DNA of 48,361 nt, taken from CAG-826 sp964504595 (GTDB lineage: Bacteria; Bacillota_I; Bacilli_A; RFN20; CAG-826). The notes beneath the pieces were generated by a model, which did not search any database, was not told where the DNA came from, and saw nothing but the letters and a program-made list of their open reading frames with translations. Below, piece after piece: positions 8,141-16,874 of this stretch. The stretch covers positions 1-48,361 of the forward strand of contig CAZDEE010000011.1 in assembly GCA_964504595.1 (NCBI GenBank), read 5' to 3'. Each line of letters starts with the position of its first letter. The stretch's first letter is position 1. The translations under genes and the position numbers were made by a program.

Positions 8141-8797
8141 TTAGTTATTGATTTCTTTATTGAATTTTTCAATATCTTTTGTTTTACCGACAATGAATAT
8201 GATGTCGCCTGGCTCAATATTATCTGTAGCTTTAGGAGCAAAAGTTTTATTTTTTCGATTAATTAGAATAATATTGACATTAAATACATTCCTTGGATTT
8301 AATGAAGCGATTGTTTGTGGTCTAAAATTTTTGCTAATTGAAATTTGAACAACAGAGAAATTGTTTCCTAAAGAATAATAATCTGCGAATGATTCATTTT
8401 GTAAACGATTGGCAAGACCGACACCCGCCATTCGTTGAGGAGCAACTACTTCATCAGCGCCTAATTTTTTTAATATAGGAGCGTAATATTCATTATCCAC
8501 TCTAACAGTTAAGTGTTTGATTCCCATTTCTACAAGAATAACGGTTGTTAAAATAGATGCTTGAATATTGTTTCCGTAAGCAATAATTGCGTGATCTACA
8601 CTTTTAATATCAAGTTCTTTTAAAGCTTTTTCATCTGTAGCGTCGGCGATAAATACTGTTGGAATAAAAGCAGATGCTTTTTTTACTCTTTCTTCATCGA
8701 TGTCAATTGCCATGACATCTGCATCGTGACGTGCGAGCTCTTCAACAAGAGATAAACCAAATTGACCTAATCCAAATACTGCAAATGTTTTTTTCAT
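8141..8797 (-). CDS. ktrA: potassium uptake regulatory subunit KtrA (218 aa)
   Basis: Cytoplasmic RCK-ring protein that gates the KtrB channel in response to nucleotides. The N-terminal Rossmann fold holds GLGQFG (9-14) and the acidic end of beta-2 (MAIDID, about 30-35) that contacts the adenosine ribose. The C-terminal part (about 135-216) is an RCK_C domain; in Firmicutes KtrA this domain is a known c-di-AMP target, which I only infer here. Start follows a TTAGGAGG ribosome-binding site that overlaps the ktrB stop, with 13 bases between the genes. Confidence 0.88.
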   Translation of the reverse strand: MKKTFAVFGLGQFGLSLVEELARHDADVMAIDIDEERVKKASAFIPTVFIADATDEKALKELDIKSVDHAIIAYGNNIQASILTTVILVEMGIKHLTVRVDNEYYAPILKKLGADEVVAPQRMAGVGLANRLQNESFADYYSLGNNFSVVQISISKNFRPQTIASLNPRNVFNVNIILINRKNKTFAPKATDNIEPGDIIFIVGKTKDIEKFNKEINN

Positions 8798-8810
8798 ATG
8801 TTAATTCCTC

Positions 8811-10136
8811 CTAACCAACGACAACATTTTCTTCAATATATTTTACACGTTGAGCGTCATCTTTTTTTAATGAATTTGAGAAGACACTTACAACTGTCAT
8901 TGGACCAACGCGTCCAAAGAACATTAAGAAACATAAAACAACTTCACTACCTGGTGATAGAATAGGGGTTAATGATTGTGAATAACCTACCGTTCCAAGT
9001 GCAGAGAAACACTCAAATAATATTTTTCGAGCGTCATCTTCAACCGTAGCATCATTCGTTTTTTCAATAAGAATAATTGTTAAAAATCCAGTTATTAAGA
9101 CAATCATAGCGATAAATATTAAAGACATTGCTTTCATGATTGAATCTTGAGAAATATATCTTTTAAATGCAATAGTTTTTTTGCCTCTAATGAAAGAAAA
9201 AATAGCTAATAAAATAACGAATAAAGTTGTTGTTTTAACTCCTCCACCAGTTGAAAGAGGAGAGGCACCAAAGAACATTAGGATTTCCATAATAAATTCC
9301 CCAGGGAGAGATAATCTATTCATATCGTAGGAAGCAAATCCAGCGGTTCTTGCTGAAACACTTTGAAATAAAGCTTCTAAGAAAGTCATTCCGTTTGATA
9401 CTTCAAAGATAAATAATGCGATTGTTCCAAAGATAATTAAACACGCTGTTGTAATAAGAACTATTTTTGTAAAGCATGACCATTTTTTTGGTTTGTTTTT
9501 AACCAAATCATCTATTACCGGGAAACCTAATCCACCAATGATGATTAAGACCATGGTGATGATATTGAAATATACATCGCTAGATAAACTAGTTATTGAC
9601 GAATCTCCTAATAAGTCAAATCCAGCATTATTGAATGCAGAAACCGTGTGAAATACTGATAAATACAATCCTTTTCCTAAACCATAATCAGGAACAAAAT
9701 GAATTGCGCTCAATATAATTCCGATTCCTTCAATGATGAAAGTATATTTAATTGCGGTTTTGACAAAGTTAATAACGCCATCAAATTTTGCGACATTAAG
9801 TGCTTCTTTTAGCATAAATCGATCTACTGCGCCGATTTTAATTCCTAAAATTGAAATAACAAATGTGAAAATTGTTATAAAACCAAGTCCTCCAATTTGC
9901 ACTAATAGAAGCAATGTAATTTGACCAAACGCTGTCAGCTCGGCAACTAAGCTTGGATAAGGAGTTAATCCTGTAACACAAACTCCAGATGTTGAAAGTA
10001 AAAGAGCGTCCCAATAATTTCCCCAATTATTACTTCGATGACTGAATGGTAGAACAAGTAAAAAAGAGCCGATGAAGATAACTGATGCAAAGCTCAATAA
10101 AACTAATGAGTATGGCGATATTTTCAATTTCCTCAT
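8811..10136 (-). CDS. ktrB: potassium uptake channel subunit KtrB (441 aa)
   Basis: Membrane K+ channel of the Trk/Ktr/HKT superfamily with four M1-P-M2 repeats. The four filter loops are visible: TSGVCVTGL (49-57), FHTVSAFNNAGFD, FQSVSARTAGFAS and FECFSALGTVGYS, each with the selectivity Gly. The frame opens at 10160, but AAGGAGGAG sits just upstream of ATG 10136 (MRKLKISP), so I start there. Operon ktrBA, ending at the terminator at 8106-8133. The leader is too short for a c-di-AMP riboswitch. Confidence 0.9.
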   Translation of the reverse strand: MRKLKISPYSLVLLSFASVIFIGSFLLVLPFSHRSNNWGNYWDALLLSTSGVCVTGLTPYPSLVAELTAFGQITLLLLVQIGGLGFITIFTFVISILGIKIGAVDRFMLKEALNVAKFDGVINFVKTAIKYTFIIEGIGIILSAIHFVPDYGLGKGLYLSVFHTVSAFNNAGFDLLGDSSITSLSSDVYFNIITMVLIIIGGLGFPVIDDLVKNKPKKWSCFTKIVLITTACLIIFGTIALFIFEVSNGMTFLEALFQSVSARTAGFASYDMNRLSLPGEFIMEILMFFGASPLSTGGGVKTTTLFVILLAIFSFIRGKKTIAFKRYISQDSIMKAMSLIFIAMIVLITGFLTIILIEKTNDATVEDDARKILFECFSALGTVGYSQSLTPILSPGSEVVLCFLMFFGRVGPMTVVSVFSNSLKKDDAQRVKYIEENVVVG

Positions 10137-10177
10137 ATTGACTCCTCCTTGTAAAGCCATAAGACAAAATCAAATCA

Positions 10178-10206
10178 ATTGTAATACAAAACAATGTCTT
10201 TGTCTA
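10178..10206 (-). promoter_or_regulatory. promoter of ktrBA
   Basis: Minus strand: TAGACA (10201-10206), 17-base spacer, TACAAT (10178-10183). Confidence 0.65.
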
Positions 10207-10257
10207 TTAGAACAAATACAATTTTGCCTTCTTAGAAAAAACTTTTTTTAAAAAAAC

Positions 10258-10286
10258 TTGTTTTTATTTTTCGTTTATAGTAAACT
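10258..10286 (+). promoter_or_regulatory. promoter of rplKA
   Basis: TTGTTT (10258-10263), 17-base spacer, TAAACT (10281-10286). A TATAGT overlaps the spacer end as an alternative -10. About 130 bases of leader follow. Confidence 0.5.
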
Positions 10287-10299
10287 ATCAAAGCGTAAT

Positions 10300-10383
10300 G
10301 CCCTCGTGCGCAATGCGCGTGTATATAGGGCTTGCCGAAATTAGGTATGTGGAAGGATGAAGCGATTTATCCATTAAACCACA
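10300..10383 (+). promoter_or_regulatory. structured leader RNA of rplK with an L1-operator-like hairpin
   Basis: Two stem-loops. First: GCCCT (10300-10304)/AGGGC (10327-10331) enclosing GCGC-AAT-GCGC (10308-10318). Second: TGTGG (10348-10352)/CCACA (10379-10383), then an asymmetric loop (AA against ATTAAA), then GGAT (10355-10358)/ATCC (10369-10372). The helix-asymmetric loop-helix plan is that of the L1-binding site of 23S rRNA and L1-repressed mRNAs. Autoregulation by L1 is inferred. Confidence 0.5.
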
Positions 10384-10421
10384 ACACGGACTCAAATACT
10401 TGAAAGAAGGAGGAATGTCAC

Positions 10422-10835
10422 GTGAGTAAAAAGATCGCAAAAGTCGTTAAATTGGAACTTGTTGGCGGTGAAGCCAAACCAGGACCAAAACTAGCATCTG
10501 CTGGTATTGTTATGCCAAAATTCTGTACAGACTTTAACGCTAAAACTGCCGACCGTCGTGGAGAAATCGTCCCAGTAATTATTACTGCTTACGAAGACAA
10601 ATCATTTGATTTCGTCATCAAAACTTCACCAGTTGCAGGTTTATTATTAAAAGCTGCTGGAGTTTCAAAAGGATCTAGTAATTCAAAAACCACTAAAGTT
10701 GGTCATATCAGCAAAGATGAACTTCGTAAAATTGCTGAATACAAAATGCCAGATCTCAACTGCAACGATGTCGAAGCTGCAATGAGAATTATTGCTGGTA
10801 CTGCTCGTAATATGGGCATCGTTATCGACGACTAA
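10422..10835 (+). CDS. rplK: 50S ribosomal protein L11 (137 aa)
   Basis: Binds the GTPase-associated centre of 23S rRNA. It starts with GTG at 10422 after AAGAAGGAGG. The C-terminal RNA-binding domain is normal (GHISKDELRKIAEYKMPDL, AAMRIIAGTARNMGI). The N-terminal loop is unusual: LELVGGEAKPGPKLASAGI where E. coli and Bacillus have about four more residues with a Pro-Pro pair (NPxPPVGPALGQ). As I recall, mycoplasmas share this short loop. The missing region is the thiopeptide contact site. Confidence 0.95.
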   Translation: MSKKIAKVVKLELVGGEAKPGPKLASAGIVMPKFCTDFNAKTADRRGEIVPVIITAYEDKSFDFVIKTSPVAGLLLKAAGVSKGSSNSKTTKVGHISKDELRKIAEYKMPDLNCNDVEAAMRIIAGTARNMGIVIDD

Positions 10836-10842
10836 TAAACAC

Positions 10843-10870
10843 GTGGGAGGGAAAAACCCGTTAGGACCAC
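10843..10870 (+). promoter_or_regulatory. L1-operator-like hairpin between rplK and rplA
   Basis: GTGG (10843-10846)/CCAC (10867-10870) outer helix, asymmetric loop, GGG (10849-10851)/CCC (10857-10859) inner helix with an A-rich loop. It lies immediately before the rplA ribosome-binding site (AAGGAGG), so bound L1 could block translation. The same architecture appears in the rplK leader. Confidence 0.5.
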
Positions 10871-10883
10871 CAAGGAGGAAAAT

Positions 10884-11567
10884 ATGAAGAAAGGTAAAAA
10901 GTATCAAGCAGCCGCTAAATTGGTAGATACAAATAAATTCTATACAATTGCTGAAGCTTGCGAGCTTGTCAAACAAACATCCACTGTTAAATTCGATGCA
11001 ACAATCGGTGTTTCATTTAGATTAAATGTTGATCCAAGACAAGCTGATCAACAAATTCGTGGTACATTAATTCTTCCGCACGGAAACGGAAAGACAAAGA
11101 GAGTACTTGCAATTACAAATAAAATTGAAGAAGCAAAAGCTGCTGGCGCTGATTTCGTTGGCGGAAAAGAAATGCTTGAAAAAATTCAAAAAGAAAACTG
11201 GTTTGATTTCGATGTTATCGTTGCAACACCAGATATGATGGGTGAACTTGGTAAAATGGGTCGTCTTTTAGGACCTAAAGGCTTAATGCCAAACCCAAAA
11301 ACTGGTACTGTCGCGGTTGATATCGCAAAAGCTATTAGCGAAATCAAAGCTGGTAAAGTTGAGTATCGTGTCGATAAAGAAGGAAACATTCATGTAGCAA
11401 TTGCTCGTGTTTCTTTTGATACCGATAAGATTATTGATAACCTCACTGCAATTTGTGACACAATTGTTAAAGTTAGACCATCTGCAGTTAAAGGTACTTA
11501 TATCAAGAACGCTGTTATCCATACGACCATGGGACCAGCTATTAAAATCACATTTGAAGGTCGTTAA
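10884..11567 (+). CDS. rplA: 50S ribosomal protein L1 (227 aa)
   Basis: Forms the mobile L1 stalk and represses its own operon in many bacteria. Domain I contains VKFDATIGVSFRLNVDPRQ; domain II contains FDFDVIVATPDMMGELGKMG; the family signature is GRLLGPKGLMPNPKTGTV. Length is typical. AAGGAGGAAA precedes the ATG. It is cotranscribed with rplK. Confidence 0.97.
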   Translation: MKKGKKYQAAAKLVDTNKFYTIAEACELVKQTSTVKFDATIGVSFRLNVDPRQADQQIRGTLILPHGNGKTKRVLAITNKIEEAKAAGADFVGGKEMLEKIQKENWFDFDVIVATPDMMGELGKMGRLLGPKGLMPNPKTGTVAVDIAKAISEIKAGKVEYRVDKEGNIHVAIARVSFDTDKIIDNLTAICDTIVKVRPSAVKGTYIKNAVIHTTMGPAIKITFEGR

Positions 11568-11579
11568 TTAAGGAAAGCA

Positions 11580-11695
11580 TTCAATATACCACAGACAGCA
11601 ACGGCCAAGGGGCTTAATAATGTTGCCGAGGTAGCGAATAATAGAAAAAGAATTATTCCCCCATTAATTTGGGTTAAACTTCATTGTATATTGAA
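11580..11695 (+). ncRNA. L10 leader (ribosomal protein leader upstream of rplJ)
   Basis: The 125-base leader is closed by a perfect 10-bp stem, TTCAATATAC (11580-11589) with GTATATTGAA (11686-11695). Inside are ACAGACAGCAAC...GTTGCCGAGGT, the recognisable core of the L10 leader family with its kink-turn, and an AATAAT/ATTATT hairpin. In Bacillus the L10(L12)4 complex binds this RNA and represses rplJL; the same role is inferred. Confidence 0.85.
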
Positions 11696-11728
11696 GCCTC
11701 AATAAAAAATTTTAAATAGGAGGTGTAA

Positions 11729-12220
11729 ATGATGAATCAAGATGTCTTAAAAAATAAGCAAGAAGTCGTTGCAACAGTTGCTGATAAACTTCAAAAATCT
11801 GGTTCTTTAACCATCGTTGAATATCATGGCTTAACAGTTGCAGAAACAACCGCACTTCGTCGTTCATTACGCGCTGAATCTGCTGAAATGACAGTTTATA
11901 AAAACTCATTAGTAGAACGTGCCGCTAACGAACTCGGATATGAAGGTTTAAATGAATTCTTAGCTGGACCTAACGCATTTGTCTTCTCAGAAGATGCAGT
12001 TGCAGGACCAAAAATTATTGCTAAAGCAGCAAAGAAAAATGAACATCTCGTCATCAAAGGCGGAGTCGTTGACGGTAAAGTATTAACCGCAGACGAAATG
12101 AAAGTCATCGCAACCTTACCAGGACGTGACGGACTTATCTCCATGTTCTTATCGTGCTTACAAGCACCTGTTCGCAAATTTGCTTGCGCTATTCAAGCTA
12201 TTGCGGATAAACAAAATTAA
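11729..12220 (+). CDS. rplJ: 50S ribosomal protein L10 (163 aa)
   Basis: Base of the L7/L12 stalk. The N-terminal globular domain (about 1-135) contains GSLTIVEYHGLTVAETTALR and YKNSLVERA; the C-terminal helix (PVRKFACAIQAIADKQN) anchors L12 dimers. Two adjacent ATGs (11729 and 11732) both fit the AGGAGG at 11718-11723, so the start is uncertain by one residue. Confidence 0.95.
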   Translation: MMNQDVLKNKQEVVATVADKLQKSGSLTIVEYHGLTVAETTALRRSLRAESAEMTVYKNSLVERAANELGYEGLNEFLAGPNAFVFSEDAVAGPKIIAKAAKKNEHLVIKGGVVDGKVLTADEMKVIATLPGRDGLISMFLSCLQAPVRKFACAIQAIADKQN

Positions 12221-12243
12221 TTTTCTTATAGGAGGATACAACA

Positions 12244-12618
12244 ATGGCAAAATTATCAAATGCAGAAATTATTGCATCAATTAAAGAAATGAGCATTCTT
12301 GAACTTCACGAATTAGTGAAGGCTATCGAAGAAGAATTTGGCGTTACAGCAGCCGCACCAGTTGCAGCAGCCGCAGCACCAGCCGAAGAAGAAGCAGCAA
12401 AAGGACCAACCGAAGTTAACTTAATCTTAAAGAGCTTTGGTACCGCTAAAGTTGCAGTTATTAAAGCAGTCGTCGCAATTACCGGACTTGGCTTAATGGA
12501 TGCTAAGAAACTCGTTGATGCTGCTCCATCAACCATTAAAGAAAAAATCTCACCAGTCGAAGCAGAAGAACACAAAAAGGCTCTTGTTGCTGCCGGTGCT
12601 GAAGTCGAAATTAAATAA
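12244..12618 (+). CDS. rplL: 50S ribosomal protein L7/L12 (124 aa)
   Basis: Stalk protein that recruits translation GTPases. N-terminal dimerisation domain (1-33), Ala/Pro/Glu-rich hinge (about 36-54), C-terminal domain with the factor-binding helix (KVAVIKAVVAITGLGLMDAKK). Length is standard. AGGAGG precedes the ATG. Confidence 0.97.
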   Translation: MAKLSNAEIIASIKEMSILELHELVKAIEEEFGVTAAAPVAAAAAPAEEEAAKGPTEVNLILKSFGTAKVAVIKAVVAITGLGLMDAKKLVDAAPSTIKEKISPVEAEEHKKALVAAGAEVEIK

Positions 12619-12642
12619 TTCGGCTAAATTTAATTGTTTTGA

Positions 12643-12669
12643 AACCTGCTTTTTTTAGGGCGGGTTTTT
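12643..12669 (+). terminator. terminator/attenuator after rplL
   Basis: AACCTGC (12643-12649) pairs with GCGGGTT (12660-12666) with one G-T pair; T run 12665-12669. No separate promoter is evident before ybxB-rpoB, so partial read-through (attenuation, as known at rplL-rpoB in other bacteria) is likely. Confidence 0.7.
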
Positions 12670-12694
12670 GTCGCATTTAAGGGGAGGAATGAAA

Positions 12695-13324
12695 GTGCCA
12701 CAATATTTCGACAATGTTCCTGAACTTAGTTCGAAAAAAAGGACTATTTCATTCTTTATTAAGGAAAAAGAAATTTCTTTTATAAGCGACATTGGTGTCT
12801 TTTCAAAAGATAAAGTGGATGAGGGGACGATAGCGCTTTTGAAAGTGCTATTGTCTCGTCCGCTTTTTGGAAAGATTTTGGATTTAGGCTCAGGATATGG
12901 AGCATTAGGATTAACTCTAGCTTTATTTAATTCTGATTGCCAATTTGTGCTTGCGGATGTAAACGAGCGAGCCCTCGCCCTTGCCAAAGAAAATCAAAAA
13001 AGGCTCCACCTCGAAAATGTTACTTGTGTAATCAGTAATATTTACGAAAATATAAATGAATTATTCCATTCAATTGTTATAAACCCACCTATTCGTGCGG
13101 GTAAAAAGGTTATTTATCCGATGTTTGAAGGTGCATATGAACATTTGATTGATGACGGTTCACTTTTTATCGTCATCCGTAAATCTCATGGTGCCCATTC
13201 TGCAGAAGCGTTTATAAAAAATGTTTTTGGAAATTGTTCCTTATTAAAAAAGGAAAAAGGGTACTACATTTATGAAGCGAAAAAAGTGACAAATAAAAAT
13301 GATGAAAGAGGTGCTATACATTAA
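12695..13324 (+). CDS. ybxB: class I SAM-dependent methyltransferase, YbxB/RsmC type (209 aa)
   Basis: Probable rRNA guanine-N2 methyltransferase. The N-terminus has the family phrase KKRTISFFI...SDIGVFSKDKVD; motif I is DLGSGYGALG (from about 63); the catalytic motif NPPIRAGK starts at about 130. TTG 12668 and ATG 12689 are in frame, but GGAGG (12683-12687) fits only GTG 12695, so I start there. Its stop overlaps the rpoB start by one base. A YbxB gene between rplL and rpoB is the normal Bacillus order. The target base is not certain. Confidence 0.85.
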   Translation: MPQYFDNVPELSSKKRTISFFIKEKEISFISDIGVFSKDKVDEGTIALLKVLLSRPLFGKILDLGSGYGALGLTLALFNSDCQFVLADVNERALALAKENQKRLHLENVTCVISNIYENINELFHSIVINPPIRAGKKVIYPMFEGAYEHLIDDGSLFIVIRKSHGAHSAEAFIKNVFGNCSLLKKEKGYYIYEAKKVTNKNDERGAIH

Positions 13325-16300
13325 TGATTAGAAAACCACTTAATAACAATCGTATTGACTATTCAAAAATCAGCGGAACATTACCACTTCCTAATTTAGT
13401 GGAAATTCAAACTGAATCTTTCCGTTGGTTTATCGAAAAGGGAATTGATGAAGTTTTACATGACGTCTTCCCAATTTCAAACTACAGTGAAACATTACAA
13501 ATTGAATATGTTAGCTGTCGTTTTGATACTCCAAAATACAATTATTTAGAATGTAAAGAACGTGACACTACCTACAGTGCTCCTCTTCGGGTTACCCTTC
13601 GTTTATGTTTTATGGAAACAGGCGAAATTAAAGAATCTGAAGTATTTATGGGTGATTTCCCACTTATGACTGATAGTGGAACATTCATTATTAATGGAGC
13701 GGAACGTGTTATCGTTTCACAATTAGTTCGTTCCCCAGGCGCATATATGTCCAAAATTATGGATAAGTCTGGAAAATATCTTTATGAAGGCGATTTAATT
13801 CCAACAAGAGGAACTTGGTTACAATTCGAATCTGACCAAAAAGATCTTCTTTCTGTTCGTATTGACCGTCAACGTAAAATGAACGCAACTGTTCTTTTAA
13901 AAGCTTTAGGTTTGGAAAATGACGCGGAAATCGAAGAATTATTCGGTGTTCGCGATAACTTACACGGCACACTTGAAAAAGATATAGAAATTAATAGTGC
14001 TCAAAAAGCATTATTTGAAATTTTCCGTAAATTAAAACCAGGAGAACCTGTTACTGAAGATGGATCTGCAAACTATTTAGTACAAAAGTTCTTTGATCAT
14101 AAACGCTATGACCTTGGTAGAGCTGGCCGTTATAAATATGCAGAAAAATTAGGTATTTACAATCGTTTGGTTAACACTATTTTAGCGGAACATCTTATTT
14201 CCGCTGAAGGAGAAGTTGTTTATCCAAAAGGTACGTTATTAACAAAAGAAATGGTTGATGATTTAAAAGAACAACATTTCTTTGAAAAAGGCGCTCATAC
14301 AAGAGAAGTATCTGTAAATACTCGTTTAGATACTAACAATATTGTCAATTTCATCCATGTTTATACAGATGAAACCATGAGTGTTGTCGCTCCTATTGTT
14401 GGTACAGATTTAAATTTAACCACTGCATGTGTTACTATTCCTGATATTTATGCTTTATTCTCATATTTCATGAATATTATGGATGGAATTGGAAGCACTG
14501 ATGATATTGACCATCTTGGAAATCGTCGTGTTCGTTGCGTTGGTGAATTAATTGAAAACCAATTCCGTATTGGACTTTCAAAAATGGCTAAAGCGGTTAG
14601 AGAAAAAATGTCTATTACCGATTTATCTAGTGTAACTCCACAATCTCTTATTAATATTCGTCCATTAACTGCGGCAATTAAAGAGTTCTTTGCAACATCA
14701 CAATTATCACAATTTATGGATCAAACAAACCCACTTGCAGAATTAACAAATAAACGTCGTTTATCTGCTTTAGGTCCAGGTGGTTTAACAAGAGATCGTG
14801 CTTCATTCGAAGTACGTGACGTTCACTATTCTCATTATGGTCGTATTTGTCCTATTGAAACTCCAGAAGGTCAAAACATTGGTTTAATTAATAACTTAGC
14901 TTCTTATGCTAAGGTTAATTCTTTTGGATTTATTGAAACTCCATATCGTATCGTCGATCCAGTTACAAGAAGAGTATTAGATGATGCTGTTTATTTATCC
15001 GCAGATGATGAAAGAACACATACTATCGCTCAAGCTAATGTCAAGATTGATGAAAATGGTGAAATATTAGATGAACGTATCATTTCTCGTAGAGATGGAG
15101 AAAACGTTGTCGCAACAAAAGAAGAAATCGAATATATTGACGTTTCTCCAAAACAAATTGTTTCTATTGCTTCAGCTTGTATTCCATTCCTTGAAAACGA
15201 TGATACAACTCGTGCTTTGATGGGTGCTAACATGCAACGTCAAGCGTTACCTCTTTTAAAACCACATGCCCCATTTGTTGGAACAGGTATGGAACATGTT
15301 ATTGCGCGTGATTCCGGAAGTGCTGTTGTTTCTAAACATAATGGTATTGTTAAATATGTAGACTCCAAAAAAATCATTATAGTTGATGAAAATGGAGAAG
15401 AATTTGAATATCGTTTACAAAAATTTGGACGTAGTAACCAAGGTACTTGTATTAACCAAACACCAATTGTAAAAGTTGGTCAAGAAGTTAAAGTTAAGGA
15501 TGTTATTGCTGATGGTCCAGCAATGGATCAAGGTGATTTAGCATTAGGACAAAATGTCACTATTGCCTTCATGACTTGGAATGGATATAACTACGAAGAT
15601 GCAGTTATTATGTCTGAAAGACTTGTTAAAGAAGATGTTTATACAACAATTCATATTGAAGAGTATGAATTAGAATGTCGTGTTACTAAACTCGGTGAAG
15701 AAGAAATTACTCGTGATGTTCCAAACATTAACGAAGATGCTAAGGCATTCCTTGATGATCGCGGTATTATTATTCCAGGTGCCGAAGTTAAAGAAGGCGA
15801 TATTTTAGTTGGTAAGGTTACTCCAAAAGGACAAACAGAACCAACTCCAGAAGAAAAATTATTAATGGCTATTTTTGCAGAAAAAACCAAAGATGGAAAA
15901 GACAGTTCACTTCGTGTTCCACATGGTGGTGCCGGTATTGTCTTAGATGTTAAGATTTTCTCTCGTAAAAATGGTGATGAATTACCTCCAGGTGTAAATG
16001 AAGTTGTACGTGTTTATATCGTTCAAAAGAGAAAAATATCTGAAGGTGATAAGATGTCAGGACGTCATGGTAATAAGGGTGTTATTTCCCGTATATTACC
16101 AATTGAAGATATGCCATTCTTACCAGATGGTACCCCAGTTGATATTATGTTAAATCCTCTTGGTGTTCCTTCTCGTATGAATATTGGACAAATTTTGGAA
16201 ATTCATTTAGGTATGGCTTGTAAAAAGTTAGGCTTAAAGATTGCAACACCTGTATTTGATGGTATGACAAATGAAGAAATATATGAATTGATGGATCGCG

Positions 16301-16860
16301 CTGGTATGGCTAAAGATGGAAAGACAATTCTCTATGATGGAAGAACCGGTGATCGTTTCGATGAACGTATTTCTGTTGGTGTTATGTATATGATTAAACT
16401 TGTTCACATGGTTGATGATAAATTACATGCACGTGCAACAGGACCATATTCACTTGTTACTCAACAACCATTAGGTGGTAAAGCCCAAAATGGTGGACAA
16501 AGATTTGGTGAAATGGAAGTTTGGGCTCTTGAAGCTTATGGAGCTGCACACATTTTACAAGAAATCTTAACTATTAAATCAGATGATCGTGTCGGCCGTA
16601 AAAAGACTTATGAAGCGATTATTAAGCAACATGATATTCCAAAATCTGGTATTCCAGAAGCATTCTTAGTTTTACAAAAAGAATTACAAGGTTTAGCTAT
16701 CGATGTTCGTTTATTAGATCAAAATGGCGAAGAAATCGATGCGACCGCGATTTCAAAACAAAATGAAGCGGAAGAAAGAAAAATTTCATCTTCAATCCGT
16801 GAAATTACTAGTGAATATATTGTTGAAGATACAAGCGATTTGCTTGATGATGATGAATAG
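13324..16860 (+). CDS. rpoB: DNA-directed RNA polymerase subunit beta (1178 aa)
   Basis: Full-length beta subunit. Recognisable blocks include the fork/rifampicin region SQLSQFMDQTNPLAELTNKR (residues 459-478), GPGGLTRDRASFEVRDVH, the active-site motif GDKMSGRHGNKGVIS, and the C-terminal QQPLGGKAQNGGQRFGEMEV. Asn476 stands where rifampicin-sensitive enzymes have His (526 in E. coli numbering); Asp516 and Ser531 equivalents are unchanged. It overlaps ybxB by one base and rpoC follows 14 bases later. Confidence 0.98.
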   Translation: MIRKPLNNNRIDYSKISGTLPLPNLVEIQTESFRWFIEKGIDEVLHDVFPISNYSETLQIEYVSCRFDTPKYNYLECKERDTTYSAPLRVTLRLCFMETGEIKESEVFMGDFPLMTDSGTFIINGAERVIVSQLVRSPGAYMSKIMDKSGKYLYEGDLIPTRGTWLQFESDQKDLLSVRIDRQRKMNATVLLKALGLENDAEIEELFGVRDNLHGTLEKDIEINSAQKALFEIFRKLKPGEPVTEDGSANYLVQKFFDHKRYDLGRAGRYKYAEKLGIYNRLVNTILAEHLISAEGEVVYPKGTLLTKEMVDDLKEQHFFEKGAHTREVSVNTRLDTNNIVNFIHVYTDETMSVVAPIVGTDLNLTTACVTIPDIYALFSYFMNIMDGIGSTDDIDHLGNRRVRCVGELIENQFRIGLSKMAKAVREKMSITDLSSVTPQSLINIRPLTAAIKEFFATSQLSQFMDQTNPLAELTNKRRLSALGPGGLTRDRASFEVRDVHYSHYGRICPIETPEGQNIGLINNLASYAKVNSFGFIETPYRIVDPVTRRVLDDAVYLSADDERTHTIAQANVKIDENGEILDERIISRRDGENVVATKEEIEYIDVSPKQIVSIASACIPFLENDDTTRALMGANMQRQALPLLKPHAPFVGTGMEHVIARDSGSAVVSKHNGIVKYVDSKKIIIVDENGEEFEYRLQKFGRSNQGTCINQTPIVKVGQEVKVKDVIADGPAMDQGDLALGQNVTIAFMTWNGYNYEDAVIMSERLVKEDVYTTIHIEEYELECRVTKLGEEEITRDVPNINEDAKAFLDDRGIIIPGAEVKEGDILVGKVTPKGQTEPTPEEKLLMAIFAEKTKDGKDSSLRVPHGGAGIVLDVKIFSRKNGDELPPGVNEVVRVYIVQKRKISEGDKMSGRHGNKGVISRILPIEDMPFLPDGTPVDIMLNPLGVPSRMNIGQILEIHLGMACKKLGLKIATPVFDGMTNEEIYELMDRAGMAKDGKTILYDGRTGDRFDERISVGVMYMIKLVHMVDDKLHARATGPYSLVTQQPLGGKAQNGGQRFGEMEVWALEAYGAAHILQEILTIKSDDRVGRKKTYEAIIKQHDIPKSGIPEAFLVLQKELQGLAIDVRLLDQNGEEIDATAISKQNEAEERKISSSIREITSEYIVEDTSDLLDDDE

Positions 16861-16874
16861 GAGGAGAGAGATAT

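Noticed and set aside
8797..10210. c-di-AMP (ydaO-type) riboswitch before ktrBA
   Set aside because: The predicted leader is only about 35 bases, far too short for this riboswitch.
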